A DNA stretch of 64,000 nt from Alphaproteobacteria bacterium WMHbin7 (GCA_002753155.1 PDZW01000002.1:79771-143770), one strand, 5' to 3'; counted from the first letter of the stretch, positions 24,594 through 33,846 are shown. Notes: generated by a model not told the origin, from the letters alone. Program-made: numbers and translations.

Positions 24594-26042
24594 TTGGAAG
24601 AAAATCCAAAGCCCCGGTCGGAGGTGCTGAAATGGATCGCGTCGTTATCCGGTGCGGTTCGTATGGTGAGGGAAACGGCACTAGGGGAGACTGCCCGCTT
24701 CATGTTCGACCCCCAACGATTTGGCAGATCGGAAATGTTCCTGCGCCTTGAGCGCTGGTTTCCCGAGCGGCAATTGTTGCTGCGCACGGGCGGTTCGGTC
24801 AATTGCCTGACCCTAACGCGTTCGCGCCAGATTATCCTGGCTGTGGCTGCGCTGGGCGTTGGTGCGTGGCTTGTTCTCTCGACCGGTTTTTCCCTGGGCT
24901 TTGGCACGTTGATGGCGTTGAAGTCGCATGAATTATCGGTTTTGACGGTGGAGCGCCTTGCCCTTCAGTCGGAAATAGATGATTTGAAGCGACAGGTCGC
25001 GGGCTTGAACGGCGATCTTGAGCATCGTGACGCCAAGACGAAGCGTTTGGCCGACGACAATGTCCTGCTTTCCCGTCAATTGGCCGATGCCAGCGCTTCC
25101 TTGGATACGGCAAAAGCCACGATCGAGCGCGAGAACAAGGCCAGAAGCGATCTCAGCCGCCAGATGCGCGATCTGCATGTCGATATTGCCAAGGCGCAAG
25201 GGTCGTCGGCGGCTTCGGTGATGGATGAGGCGGTGCCGCTTCCCGACAGGCTGGCTTCGATGGCCAAGGGTTTGAAGGAGATGATCCAAGCCCGCGATTT
25301 CGCCCAAGCCAAGCATCAGGAATATGCCGGCAAGGCCAAGAATCTGGAACTGACGCTGGACGATGTGCGCACGGCGCATGTCAAGCTTCTGCGCCGTTTC
25401 GGCGAAGTGGCGCTGGGCAATTCCGGCCAGCTTGAAAAAGCCATTTCCATGACCGGTCTCGACGTCAACCGCATGGTGGTGTCGCATCGCGAGGAATCAG
25501 GCCGGGGCGGCCCCTTCATCCCGCTGCCTAAGGACGAGTTTGGAAATTCGGAAATCAGGGCTGATCTTGCCGCCCTCAATCACCGCATCGACCGCTGGGA
25601 CAGTCTGAACGCCCTTCTGAAGGTGCTGCCCATGGTTTCGCCGGTCGGCGCTTTCTCGCTGAACAGCCCGTTTGGCGCCCGCAACGATCCCATCAACGAG
25701 CAAACGGGTATTCACGAAGGCGTTGATATGGGGGCGCCGATGCGCAGCCCGGTCAAGGCTTCGGCCCTGGGGCGCGTCTCCTTTGCGGGCTGGAGCGGGC
25801 GCTATGGGCGCATGGTCAAGGTTGATCATGGTCTCGGTGTAGAAACGCGCTATGCACATCTGGATAAAATTATGGTAAAGGTTGGTCAGAAGGTCGGGCC
25901 GGACGTTGCGCTGGGCCTTCTTGGCAATACCGGGCGCTCGACGGGCGCCCATCTTCACTACGAGGTCCGGATCGATGACAGACCCCGCGATCCGATGCGG
26001 TTCATAAAGGCAGGACGATATGTTCTCAAGGAGCAGCAATAA
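24594..26042 (+). CDS. M23 family metallopeptidase with transmembrane and coiled-coil regions
   Basis: A 482-residue protein anchored by one membrane segment (about residues 82-108). A periplasmic coiled coil follows (110-240) and the LytM/M23 domain lies at the C-terminus. Zn ligands are visible as HEGVD and HLHYE, with a further conserved H in KVDHG, so it looks like an active endopeptidase cutting peptidoglycan cross-links. The start is a TTG with AGAAGAGG upstream; an ATG at 24663 is an alternative. It overlaps the bactofilin gene by 23 bases. Bactofilin-M23 pairs are known to shape cell curvature and stalks or buds in other bacteria, so a morphogenetic role is likely. Confidence 0.9.
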   Translation: MEENPKPRSEVLKWIASLSGAVRMVRETALGETARFMFDPQRFGRSEMFLRLERWFPERQLLLRTGGSVNCLTLTRSRQIILAVAALGVGAWLVLSTGFSLGFGTLMALKSHELSVLTVERLALQSEIDDLKRQVAGLNGDLEHRDAKTKRLADDNVLLSRQLADASASLDTAKATIERENKARSDLSRQMRDLHVDIAKAQGSSAASVMDEAVPLPDRLASMAKGLKEMIQARDFAQAKHQEYAGKAKNLELTLDDVRTAHVKLLRRFGEVALGNSGQLEKAISMTGLDVNRMVVSHREESGRGGPFIPLPKDEFGNSEIRADLAALNHRIDRWDSLNALLKVLPMVSPVGAFSLNSPFGARNDPINEQTGIHEGVDMGAPMRSPVKASALGRVSFAGWSGRYGRMVKVDHGLGVETRYAHLDKIMVKVGQKVGPDVALGLLGNTGRSTGAHLHYEVRIDDRPRDPMRFIKAGRYVLKEQQ

Positions 26043-26508
26043 GACGACCAACGGCTCGGTTCAGGCCAGCCCCGTCTCCCTTCCCTCGGCGAAGTCCAGC
26101 GACATGTCAAAACCCGTGCCACCTTCAATCATCAGCGCCGATCTTCGCATGGTGGGCGATCTGCTCAGCAAGGGCGAGATTCATATCGATGGCGCGGTCG
26201 AGGGCGATATCCGTTGTCAGGTTCTGGTCATTGGCCAGTCTGGCGCCGTGACCGGCGAAATCATTGCCGATACGGTGCGTGTGCATGGCACGTTGACCGG
26301 GCAGATCCGTTCCCGCTCGGTTTTCCTGGCGGCTACGGCGCGCGTGGTGGGTGATGTGTCGCATGAAAGCCTCGCCATCGAGCCCGGCGCTTTCTTGGAA
26401 GGCCATTGCGGTCGCATCGACACGGCCAAGCTGGATCAGGAAGATAACCCCGCCGCCATTCCGACCTTGACCTTCGCCTCCTCCGAATTGAAGGCCGCGG
26501 CAGGCTGA
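26020..26508 (+). CDS. Bactofilin (polymer-forming cytoskeletal protein)
   Basis: A 162-residue protein. A disordered Ser/Pro-rich N-terminus (1-38) precedes the right-handed beta-helix of bactofilins (about 38-140), with repeated turns such as GEIHIDGAVEGDI, VIGQSGAVTGEI and ADTVRVHGTLTGQI. It assembles into nucleotide-free filaments on the inner membrane. Coupling to the upstream M23 peptidase gene (23-base overlap) suggests that it positions this enzyme. It ends 5 bases from a convergent HAD hydrolase gene. Confidence 0.93.
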   Translation: MFSRSSNKTTNGSVQASPVSLPSAKSSDMSKPVPPSIISADLRMVGDLLSKGEIHIDGAVEGDIRCQVLVIGQSGAVTGEIIADTVRVHGTLTGQIRSRSVFLAATARVVGDVSHESLAIEPGAFLEGHCGRIDTAKLDQEDNPAAIPTLTFASSELKAAAG

Positions 26509-26513
26509 TCTCT

Positions 26514-27191
26514 TCAAGCCAGCAGGCCCGGAAGTTCTGACAACTGTTGGATCACGGCTTTGATTTGGCCGGGTAGCGGTTCGGGCAGAGCTTTCGTTCG
26601 GTTGATCCAGATGGCGGAAAAGCCGTTGGCGGCTCCCGCCGAGGCATCCCAGTAATTTCCCGACACGAAAGCCACCCGTTCGGGCGTAACGGCGAAGTGC
26701 GCTCCCACCAGGGCATAGACCGAGGGATGGGGCTTGTAGATGCGCAAGGGATCGACCGACAGAACCGCATCCAGATAGGGGCCGATGCCCGCACTGGCGA
26801 CCGCTGCTGCCAGCATGGCTTTCGAGCCGTTGGATAAAATGGCCGTCTGCCGTCCGGTTTGCTTAAGCTTTTCCAGGGTTTGCCGGGCGTCGGGATAAGC
26901 CTCTAATTCCCGGTACAAGGCCATCAGGGGCGCTTTCAGGTCACCTGAATCAAGTGCCAGGCTTTCCAAGGCCCAGCCCAAAGCCTGGGCGGTCACCTGT
27001 TCGAAATCGGCGAAATCGGCGCGCAGACTGCGTTGCCAGGTATATTCAAGCTGCTTTTGGCGCCAAAGCAGGGCCAGTTCTTTGTCTTTTCCCTTTAGAA
27101 ACGGGGCCATTCGCCGCACGGCACCGGCGACGTCGAACAAGGTTCCGTAGGCATCGAAAACAAGAAGCTTGGCCTTGCGAAGACAGTCCAT
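26514..27191 (-). CDS. Haloacid dehalogenase type II (HAD superfamily hydrolase)
   Basis: A 225-residue HAD enzyme. Motif I is VFDAYGTLFD with Asp13 as nucleophile, motif II is ILSNGS, and motif III/IV includes KPHPSVYALV and VAFVSGNYWDASAG. The block YGTLFDV followed by SGNYWDA is typical of L-2-haloacid dehalogenases, though the natural substrate is uncertain. The ATG at 27191 has AAGGTGAG seven bases before it. It follows the lytic transglycosylase gene with almost no gap on the same strand. Confidence 0.88.
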   Translation of the reverse strand: MDCLRKAKLLVFDAYGTLFDVAGAVRRMAPFLKGKDKELALLWRQKQLEYTWQRSLRADFADFEQVTAQALGWALESLALDSGDLKAPLMALYRELEAYPDARQTLEKLKQTGRQTAILSNGSKAMLAAAVASAGIGPYLDAVLSVDPLRIYKPHPSVYALVGAHFAVTPERVAFVSGNYWDASAGAANGFSAIWINRTKALPEPLPGQIKAVIQQLSELPGLLA

Positions 27192-27192
27192 A

Positions 27193-29214
27193 TCAGGGCT
27201 CACCTTGCGGGCGCTTGAGGTCGATCAGCAGGGCCAGGGTAGAGGTTTCAGAGCCCAGGCGGCGCCGATAGACCTGCACACTTTCCATGACGCGCTGAAC
27301 ATAGCCCCGTGTTTCGTTAAAGGGGATCATCTCGACCCAATCCACCACATCGACGTCGGCTTGCCTGGGATCGCCGAACTCGCGCACCCATTTGGTGACC
27401 CGCCCCGGCCCGGCATTATAACCGGCCAGCGCCATGATGTAGGAACCCTTGAAGTCGGTCAGCAATCCATCCAGATAGGCCGTCCCCAGACGAATATTGA
27501 GGGAGGGGTCGACCAGGCGGGCGGGGCTGTAGCTGATCTTCATCGCCTGGGCCTGCCTTTTGGCGGTGGCGGGCATCAATTGCATCAGCCCTCTGGCGCC
27601 TGCGGAACTGACCGCTTCGGCATGAAAACCGCTTTCCTGGCGCATCAAGGCCAGCAGCAGGGGCTTTTCCGGGCCGCCCGCCGGAATGTCGTAGGGCGGC
27701 AGTGGCCAGCCGAACTGGCCCAAGGTCACCCCGGCCCGGTCGGCGCGTCGGGCCAGATGCACTGTCAGATCGACGCGGCCTAATTTCCCTGACAATTCAA
27801 CGGTCATCGATTTCAGGCCGGGTGTGTCCGCCCCATCCAGCAGCTTGATCAGGAAGGGCCTGGCCAGGGACGTCGTGCCAGCCTCGGCCATACGCTTCAC
27901 CACCTCGACCAACTCGTTTTCGGAAAAGCGCTTTTTGTCGTCGTCGCTGGGCTCGGGATCAGGGGGCAGCATCCAGCCTTGCGACGGCCCCAATTGCTCG
28001 CTGGCCAACTGGCCGTAATAGGTGGTGACGAAACGCGCCGCCTGCTCGAACTGCCCCTTGGCCTCCTCGGGCTTGTTCTGGGCGGAAAGGGTGCGACCCA
28101 GCCAATAGTGCCCCCTGGCCTTGACGATCGAGCTTTGGGCCTTTTCCAAGAGGTGGGTGAAGTGCTGCAAGGCGGCGTCCTTGTCGCCAAGGAAACGCAG
28201 CGCGATCCAGCCCGACAGCCATTCCGCGTCGGAATAGGCCGAAGGATCGCCAACCCCATGGGCCTTGGCGATCTCGTAGGCTTCGCTGACGAATCCCATC
28301 TGCAGGGCGCGTCTGGCGATCAGCGAACGCTCGGCCCACCACAATTCCGGACGCTCCAGGGTCTCGGGCGCCTTCCTCAAAAGGCGGACGGCATCCTCGT
28401 TCATGTCCTTGCGCCGGTACCAGCGCAGGCTGTCGAACAGCAAGCCCGGATCGTTGCGCAAGTCCTCGGGAACGCTTTCCAGCGCCTGGGAGGGCGTTCC
28501 CTTCTGCTTCATCAACATCAATCTGGCATGCGCCAAGTGGCGCGTGGGGGCGTTAGCGAACAGCATCATGCGTTCGGCAGACGAGGTCTGGCCTTCCCAC
28601 AGCAGGCGATTAATCCGCGCCCCGTGGTCGTTGGTGGTCAGGATATCGCGATATTTCGAGAGGAACTGGCGTTCTTGCAAAATGCCGAAATCCTCGTTGA
28701 CCCAGGTTCTGCGCAGAACGGCATGGGCTTCCTCGGTCTTTCCGGCAAAAAGCAGGGCAGTGCCAAAGGCCGTTCCGCCATCGGCGCTGATCGGGGGATG
28801 GGCCTGGAACCAGTCGAGGATCAGATCCTGTGGCGTTGCCTGCGTAATTGCTTCCTCGGCCCTTCTCTCCAGAAGGTTTCTCTGCGGCCAGTCGGGAGCG
28901 CCGTTCAGCAGTTCGGTGATCTCTTTGAAGCTGGCCCCCGAATTGGGTCTGGCATAATCCAGCCAACGAACCAGCTTTTGCGTCAGCAGGTCTCCCGAGC
29001 TTTCGGCGGCCTTGCGGGCCTCGGTCCATTTTTCCTGATCGGCCAGAATCAGCGCTTCGGCGGATTTGCTGGCGGCTTTGGGCGGGGCCGTCTGCTTGTG
29101 GGGGGCCGTCTTGGTCGCAGGATGGGCAGCCTGCGCCTTGGCCTTGGATTTGGCCCAGGCCATTCCCGGCTGGGCCAGGGTCAAGAGAATACCGAGAAAG
29201 ACAAGAAAGCGCAT
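27193..29214 (-). CDS. Soluble-type lytic murein transglycosylase
   Basis: A 673-residue periplasmic enzyme. A signal peptide ends near GMAWA, a Lys/Ala/Pro-rich linker follows, and a long helical (TPR-like) doughnut region leads to the C-terminal SLT domain. The catalytic Glu is in LMRQESGF, followed by AGARGLMQLMPATA and AGYNAGPGRV, as in Slt70-type enzymes that cleave the glycan strand with 1,6-anhydro formation. The ATG at 29214 gives the cleaner signal peptide; a GTG three codons upstream is open. It is divergent from dapA. Confidence 0.92.
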   Translation of the reverse strand: MRFLVFLGILLTLAQPGMAWAKSKAKAQAAHPATKTAPHKQTAPPKAASKSAEALILADQEKWTEARKAAESSGDLLTQKLVRWLDYARPNSGASFKEITELLNGAPDWPQRNLLERRAEEAITQATPQDLILDWFQAHPPISADGGTAFGTALLFAGKTEEAHAVLRRTWVNEDFGILQERQFLSKYRDILTTNDHGARINRLLWEGQTSSAERMMLFANAPTRHLAHARLMLMKQKGTPSQALESVPEDLRNDPGLLFDSLRWYRRKDMNEDAVRLLRKAPETLERPELWWAERSLIARRALQMGFVSEAYEIAKAHGVGDPSAYSDAEWLSGWIALRFLGDKDAALQHFTHLLEKAQSSIVKARGHYWLGRTLSAQNKPEEAKGQFEQAARFVTTYYGQLASEQLGPSQGWMLPPDPEPSDDDKKRFSENELVEVVKRMAEAGTTSLARPFLIKLLDGADTPGLKSMTVELSGKLGRVDLTVHLARRADRAGVTLGQFGWPLPPYDIPAGGPEKPLLLALMRQESGFHAEAVSSAGARGLMQLMPATAKRQAQAMKISYSPARLVDPSLNIRLGTAYLDGLLTDFKGSYIMALAGYNAGPGRVTKWVREFGDPRQADVDVVDWVEMIPFNETRGYVQRVMESVQVYRRRLGSETSTLALLIDLKRPQGEP

Positions 29215-29351
29215 GAGCGTCACGTTGGAAAAAGGTTATTCATCATAGGGCTTCAGCCTATTCCCAACAAGAGTTTCACCCGCTTGCCCCTCAAGGCCGG
29301 GAAGGCTATGTTCTCTGACACTGCTTGAAATTTTCCTTAAGGATGTGCGTC

Positions 29352-30227
29352 ATGTTCTCTGGTCCGATTCCCGCCCTGGTCACCCCCTTCACGCCGGACG
29401 GACGCGTGGACGAGAAAGCCTTTCAGGCTTTGGCCGCCTGGACCATCGCCGAGGGTGTGAGCGGCATCGTGCCCTGCGGCACCACCGGCGAATCGCCCAC
29501 TCTTTCCAACGACGAGCATCACCTTGTGGTCGAACTGGCGGTCGAGGCGGCTGGCGGCAAGGTGCCGGTGATTGCGGGGACTGGCTCGAATTCGACGGCC
29601 GAGGCCATTGAGCTGACGCGCCATGCCAAGAAGGCGGGGGCCAGTGCCGCCCTGGTGGTCACCCCCTATTACAACAAGCCGACCCAGGAAGGCCTGTATC
29701 TGCATTTCAAGGCCATCCATGACGCGGTTGAACTGCCGATCCTCATCTACAACATCCCCGGACGCTGCGTTATCGACATGACGGTCGAGACCATGGCCAG
29801 GCTCTCGGCTTTGCCCCGTATCGTGGGCGTCAAGGATGCCACCAACGATCTGGGCCGCGTGCTGAAGACCAAGCGGGCCTGCAAGGAGGGCTTCTGCCTG
29901 CTCTCGGGCGAGGACGGCACACAACTGCCCTTCCTGGCCCAGGGCGGGGTGGGGTGCATTTCGGTGACGGCCAATGTGGCCCCCGGATTGTTGGCGCAGA
30001 TGCATGCCGCCTGGAAGAAGGGCGACACGGCAACCGCCATGAGCATTAACGAGCGCCTGATGCCCTTGCACGAGGCCCTGTTCATCGAAACCAACCCGGC
30101 GCCAGTCAAATATGCCGTCTCGCTTCTGGGCAAGGGGCGTTGCGATGTGCGCCTGCCTCTGGCGCCGCTAACCGACGCCACCAAGGAGCGCGTGAAGGCG
30201 GCCATGGCTTCGGCCGGGCTGATCTAG
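29352..30227 (+). CDS. dapA: 4-hydroxy-tetrahydrodipicolinate synthase
   Basis: A 291-residue class I aldolase that condenses pyruvate with aspartate semialdehyde in lysine and diaminopimelate synthesis. The Schiff-base Lys161 (GVKDAT), the proton relay Thr44, Tyr107 and Tyr133, and Arg138 all fall at the same numbers as in the E. coli enzyme when the ATG at 29352 is used. That agreement, with AAGGA nine bases upstream, decides the start over the longer open frame at 29325. It is followed by smpB after 5 bases. Confidence 0.96.
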   Translation: MFSGPIPALVTPFTPDGRVDEKAFQALAAWTIAEGVSGIVPCGTTGESPTLSNDEHHLVVELAVEAAGGKVPVIAGTGSNSTAEAIELTRHAKKAGASAALVVTPYYNKPTQEGLYLHFKAIHDAVELPILIYNIPGRCVIDMTVETMARLSALPRIVGVKDATNDLGRVLKTKRACKEGFCLLSGEDGTQLPFLAQGGVGCISVTANVAPGLLAQMHAAWKKGDTATAMSINERLMPLHEALFIETNPAPVKYAVSLLGKGRCDVRLPLAPLTDATKERVKAAMASAGLI

Positions 30228-30232
30228 GCCTT

Positions 30233-30703
30233 ATGTCCAAGGCTCCCAAAAGTAATCCGTCTGTCGCCCAGAACCGGCAGGCGCGCTTTAACTACGCCAT
30301 CGAAAGCACGCTCGAGGCCGGCATCATCCTGGCCGGAACCGAGGTCAAGACCCTGCGCGCCGGCAAGGGCAATATCAACGAAGCCTATGCCGGGCCGATG
30401 GGGGGTGAATTATATCTCTTCAACGCCTATATCCCGGAATATCAGTCGCGCTCGCCCTTCGGCCACGAACCCCGGCGCCCCAGAAAGCTTCTTCTGCACA
30501 AGAAGGAGATGCGCAAATTGATGGGGGCGGTGACCCGGGACGGCATGACGCTGATTCCGCTGTCGGTCTTCTTCAATCCCAGGGGCATCGCCAAGCTGTC
30601 GCTGGGGGTCGCCAAGGGCAAGAAGCTGCACGACAAGCGCGAAAGCGAAAAGCAGCGCGACTGGAACCGCGAAAAGGGCCGCCTGATGCGCGACAAGGGC
30701 TGA
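30233..30703 (+). CDS. smpB: SsrA-binding protein SmpB
   Basis: A 156-residue tmRNA-binding protein needed for trans-translation. The core has [18 protein letters not shown] and the [14 protein letters not shown] strand block, then the basic C-terminal tail ([17 protein letters not shown]) that enters the ribosomal decoding centre. Length and features are standard. It starts 5 bases after dapA and is probably co-transcribed. The tandem repeat block follows directly. Confidence 0.96.
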   Translation: MSKAPKSNPSVAQNRQARFNYAIESTLEAGIILAGTEVKTLRAGKGNINEAYAGPMGGELYLFNAYIPEYQSRSPFGHEPRRPRKLLLHKKEMRKLMGAVTRDGMTLIPLSVFFNPRGIAKLSLGVAKGKKLHDKRESEKQRDWNREKGRLMRDKG

Positions 30704-30710
30704 GGCTCTC

Positions 30711-30772
30711 CGGCCGACTGAGGGACAGATATAGGCCCAAGGGGCCGCGCGCCTAATGGCGCGAAAGCCAAG
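30711..30772 (+). repeat. Tandem repeat unit 1
   Basis: A 62-bp unit containing GACTGAGGGACAGAT followed by ATAGGCC, a GC palindrome (GGCCGCGCGCC) and GGCGCGAAAGCCAAGG. It begins 8 bases after the smpB stop. Unit 2 matches it with few changes and unit 3 is truncated. Confidence 0.85.
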
Positions 30773-30789
30773 GTCGCAAAGCGACCGCC

Positions 30790-30851
30790 CGGCGACTGAG
30801 GGACAGATATAGGCCCGAAGGGCCGCGCGCCTTATGGCGCGAAAGCCAAGG
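30790..30851 (+). repeat. Tandem repeat unit 2
   Basis: A 62-bp near copy of unit 1. It is followed by an insertion-like segment (30852-30909) holding the small hairpin TCGTCGGCTTCGCCGACA and AT-rich DNA before the third, truncated unit. Confidence 0.85.
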
Positions 30852-30909
30852 GCGCATCGTCGGCTTCGCCGACAAATATTTATTGAGCCTGCGAAGCAGA
30901 CGCGCCCGC

Positions 30910-30932
30910 CCGGCGACTGAGGGACAGATGAA
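30910..30932 (+). repeat. Truncated tandem repeat unit 3 containing the next gene's ribosome-binding site
   Basis: Only the first part of the unit remains (CCGGCGACTGAGGGACAGAT). The GAGGGA it contains lies at the right distance from the ATG at 30933, so the repeat supplies the ribosome-binding site of the sulfite-oxidase-like gene. Units 1 and 2 look like upstream duplications of this leader. Confidence 0.75.
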
Positions 30933-31583
30933 ATGAGCGACGAGTTGAATGCCAAACTGGCGGCCATCAAGGAGCAATGGGCTCGTGAGGGCAGACACCA
31001 ATCTGGCGAGGCGCCCAATCGCAAGTCGCGCCTGCCCCCCGGACAGCACAAGACGGATGGCTGGCCGGTGCTGGATCTGGGCATGCAGCCGCATGTTCCC
31101 TTGAAGGACTGGACCTTCCAGGTGGCGGGGCTGGTCGAGAATGCCGTGACCTGGAGCTGGGAGGATTTTCAAGGACAGCCTATGGTCGAGATCAAGGCCG
31201 ATATCCATTGCGTCACCAGTTGGAGCATGTTCGACGGCGTCTGGAGCGGCGTTTCAGCCAAGCGCCTGCTGGAGGTGGTAAAACCACGGCCCGAGGCCAA
31301 ATTCCTGCTTTTCCGCTCCTATGACAGCTACACCACGAATGTGCCGCTTGAGCGTTTCGACGATGACGACGTGCTGCTGGCCCATAGCTGGAACGGCAAG
31401 CCGATCCCCCGCGAGCATGGCGGGCCGGTGCGCCCGATCATTCCCAAGCTCTATTTCTGGAAGAGCGCCAAATGGGTACGCTCGCTGACCTTCATGGACA
31501 AGGATCTGCCGGGCTATTGGGAAGTGCGCGGTTATCACAACGATGCCGATCCCTGGAAGGAAGAGCGCTATTCAGGGGGGTGA
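30933..31583 (+). CDS. Sulfite-oxidase-like molybdopterin oxidoreductase
   Basis: A 216-residue protein of the SUOX/YedY fold. The Mo-ligand Cys is in IHCVTSWS near residue 93, and HGGPVRPIIPKLYFWKSAKW is the cofactor-binding block typical of the cytoplasmic sulfite-oxidase-like group (quoted for recognition of its position around 162-181). There is no Tat signal, so unlike MsrP/YedY it is probably cytoplasmic. No haem or membrane partner gene is adjacent. The substrate is unknown. Its ribosome-binding site is in the repeat described upstream. Confidence 0.88.
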   Translation: MSDELNAKLAAIKEQWAREGRHQSGEAPNRKSRLPPGQHKTDGWPVLDLGMQPHVPLKDWTFQVAGLVENAVTWSWEDFQGQPMVEIKADIHCVTSWSMFDGVWSGVSAKRLLEVVKPRPEAKFLLFRSYDSYTTNVPLERFDDDDVLLAHSWNGKPIPREHGGPVRPIIPKLYFWKSAKWVRSLTFMDKDLPGYWEVRGYHNDADPWKEERYSGG

Positions 31584-31603
31584 GGGATTCTTTCCGCCCT
31601 AGC

Positions 31604-32200
31604 CTAGTTCGAAGGCCAGATATGATATGCCTGTTTCTTCCAAAGTATCCAGACGGTCTCAAAGGCATCCTTCACAGCCGCTGTCGCGTGAGGAAAGCAC
31701 GTTTCTACCTCTGACTGCCGAATGCCAAATTCGTTGAGGTTTAGATAGATGACCAAGTTGGCACGGCTGCCGTAGTTCTTGCGGGCCTTCTTCCGGCAGG
31801 CAGATTGTAGCCAGTCGGGCGCTTGTTCCGCGCGGGCAATCCAGTCTTCCACCGGATCATCCTTCATCTCGCCGATGCCCTTCCGGTATTCCTCCCCACG
31901 GCGGCGGTCCGGGGCGTCGGCCTCGACTGCCTCGAAAGCATCAACCCTACCGTCGATGCACAACTCGAAGTCGGGCCAGTTGTCCGATACGAGCCGCACC
32001 TTCTCGGCGTTTCTGATCGCGCCAAATTCTGCGGCTATCCACGCATCGCGAAGGAACGCGAGGCCACCCTGATTGAACAGGTTGGACGATCCGAGGCTGT
32101 TCATTGCCTCGTCCACCGAAGCTCCCATCGTCTTCGGAGACTGCCACGCAGCGAGGCGCTCTTTCAGTTCGTCAATTTCATCCTGAACTAATCGTTTCAT
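31604..32200 (-). CDS. Hypothetical protein, orphan
   Basis: A 198-residue soluble protein of no family I recognise. It starts MKRLVQDEIDELKERL with a strong GAGGGGGG upstream. The first third is helical, the middle has mixed charge (VDAFEAVEADAPDRRRGEEYRKG) and the last third has strand-like ANLVIYLNLNEFGI and an aromatic C-terminus (VWILWKKQAYHIWP). The IYLNLNEFG segment recalls small hydrolase or nuclease-like folds, but no catalytic set can be given. It lies between convergent and tandem unrelated genes, with G+C a little below its neighbours, so it may be an accessory gene. Confidence 0.55.
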   Translation of the reverse strand: MKRLVQDEIDELKERLAAWQSPKTMGASVDEAMNSLGSSNLFNQGGLAFLRDAWIAAEFGAIRNAEKVRLVSDNWPDFELCIDGRVDAFEAVEADAPDRRRGEEYRKGIGEMKDDPVEDWIARAEQAPDWLQSACRKKARKNYGSRANLVIYLNLNEFGIRQSEVETCFPHATAAVKDAFETVWILWKKQAYHIWPSN

Positions 32201-32295
32201 ACTGCCCCCCTCTCATTGCGGACGTTGCGGAAACCAAGGATTTTGTAGCCCGATATAGGGGTCAGAGTCCCTTTGCATCCAGTCCTGCGCCAGTT

Positions 32296-33846
32296 TCAGT
32301 CGTCCGCCTCAAGCAGCGTCGCCGGGAGGGCTTCGTCGTTCTTTCCTGCTGCGGCTATCGCTTCGGGATATCTGAGGCGCAGGGCCTTGAAATCGGGCCT
32401 GGCGGCGATGTCGCACAAAAGCTTGATGAAGCCGTCGCAGGATGGCCCCAAACGGTGCCCCATGGCGACTTTCAGAAAGCTGCGGCTGCTGCCGTCGGGT
32501 CGCTCATAGCCTTCGGGAATGACGATCTCGAAGCGGTGATGGCGAAAGCCGAAGCTGGAGCCCAGGTGAACCGTCAGCCCCAGGCGCTTGGATTCATGGA
32601 CGATCACGGCCTTGAGCAACTCGCGCTGCTCATGATGGTCTTCGGGCTCTCTGAGATGGGCGATGACGAAGGGCGATTGCGCCCACGGACTGTCGGCCAG
32701 ATTCGACAGACAGGGATGTGCTATCTTCTCGAATAATCCGTTTTCTTTGTTCAGTGCCCGGGCCAGTCTGGCATTGTTGGCGAACAGCGGTTCGGCGAAG
32801 GCATTAAGCCGGTCGGGATCAGAGAACCAGGGCAGGTCGAGGATGGCCGCCTCGTCCAGAGATAGGGCGTTGCCGAATATCTTGCGAGCGCTGCGCATGT
32901 GGCGGTGCCATTTTTCCGCCGGGAAAATGCCCGTTGCCTCTCTCTTGCGGGTGAATAGACGGGTGATGCCGACATTGGACAGTTCCAAGCCTTCCTGGTC
33001 GAGTTTGAGGCCCGAGCGCAGTTCGATGGCCAGCAGGGGGCAGGAGGGGGCCAGCTTCTCCAACAACGCGTCCATGCGAAAAACCGGCCCCAGAAGCGAG
33101 GTGTCGAGGACCAGCGCCAGCGGCCTGTCCTTGGGGCGATCAAGGATCGCCTGAACCAGGGGGGCGGGGTCCAGGACCGTCTGGTCCCAGTCATACATCG
33201 AGGGTTCCACCAGCAGGATGTCGGTTTTGCCCGCAGCGACCCGCTCGAACAGACCATCCAATTTGCGAAAGCGGCGGCAGAAGACGCCCCGCCGATCATG
33301 CAGTCGCAAGAGCCGCTCGGTCTCGTAATAGCCGATATAGGAATCCCAGCGAGGAATCTCATCAGGGGCCGACAGAAAGCGAGGCAACACCTGCAAAAGG
33401 ACCGTAAGTGCGCCCATGGCGCTGCCGAACAGGCAGAAACGCTGGTCCCAGCCCTCCACGGGGGGATGGCGAAGCTCGCAGCGCGCCTCAAGCCGGGAGG
33501 GCGGAATGACGCGTTCGTAGATGTAATTGGCAAGAGGGGCCGCGAAGGGCAGGGCCACCTCGTCTTGGTGAGGCGGCGATTTCATCACCCGGTCGGAAAA
33601 GTCATGGGCGAGGCCCAGCCAGATGCGGCGAAGTGCCTGGGACAAGTCCTCCAGCCGGGCTTCACCCGCCAGGGTTTCCAGATCGGCGGCAACCGACAGG
33701 GCATCGGCCTGACGGCGCCAATCGGCAAGCGCCGGGGCAAAAGCAGAATTGCCTTTGGTGATCGCGTCGGCCAGGGCCTGCAGCTCGTGCAATTCCCTTA
33801 GGCAGGGAGATTTCTCAACATGTTCGCTGCTGCCCGCCGACGCCAT
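32296..33846 (-). CDS. PLP-dependent-transferase-fold-like protein (Cys/Met metabolism type), unassigned
   Basis: A 516-residue cytoplasmic protein. Several blocks echo fold-type I Cys/Met-metabolism enzymes: a glycine-rich SAMGALTVLL near residue 143 (cofactor phosphate loop), IGYYETERLLRL near 170, LVLDTSLLGPVF near 246 (the Asp that pairs with the pyridine nitrogen), and IELRSGLKLDQEGLE near 276, whose Lys sits where the Schiff-base Lys would be. N- and C-terminal extensions are unlike cystathionine enzymes. The assignment is inference from motif order. It ends the set with the Tim44-like gene upstream (3-base gap). Confidence 0.55.
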   Translation of the reverse strand: MASAGSSEHVEKSPCLRELHELQALADAITKGNSAFAPALADWRRQADALSVAADLETLAGEARLEDLSQALRRIWLGLAHDFSDRVMKSPPHQDEVALPFAAPLANYIYERVIPPSRLEARCELRHPPVEGWDQRFCLFGSAMGALTVLLQVLPRFLSAPDEIPRWDSYIGYYETERLLRLHDRRGVFCRRFRKLDGLFERVAAGKTDILLVEPSMYDWDQTVLDPAPLVQAILDRPKDRPLALVLDTSLLGPVFRMDALLEKLAPSCPLLAIELRSGLKLDQEGLELSNVGITRLFTRKREATGIFPAEKWHRHMRSARKIFGNALSLDEAAILDLPWFSDPDRLNAFAEPLFANNARLARALNKENGLFEKIAHPCLSNLADSPWAQSPFVIAHLREPEDHHEQRELLKAVIVHESKRLGLTVHLGSSFGFRHHRFEIVIPEGYERPDGSSRSFLKVAMGHRLGPSCDGFIKLLCDIAARPDFKALRLRYPEAIAAAGKNDEALPATLLEADD

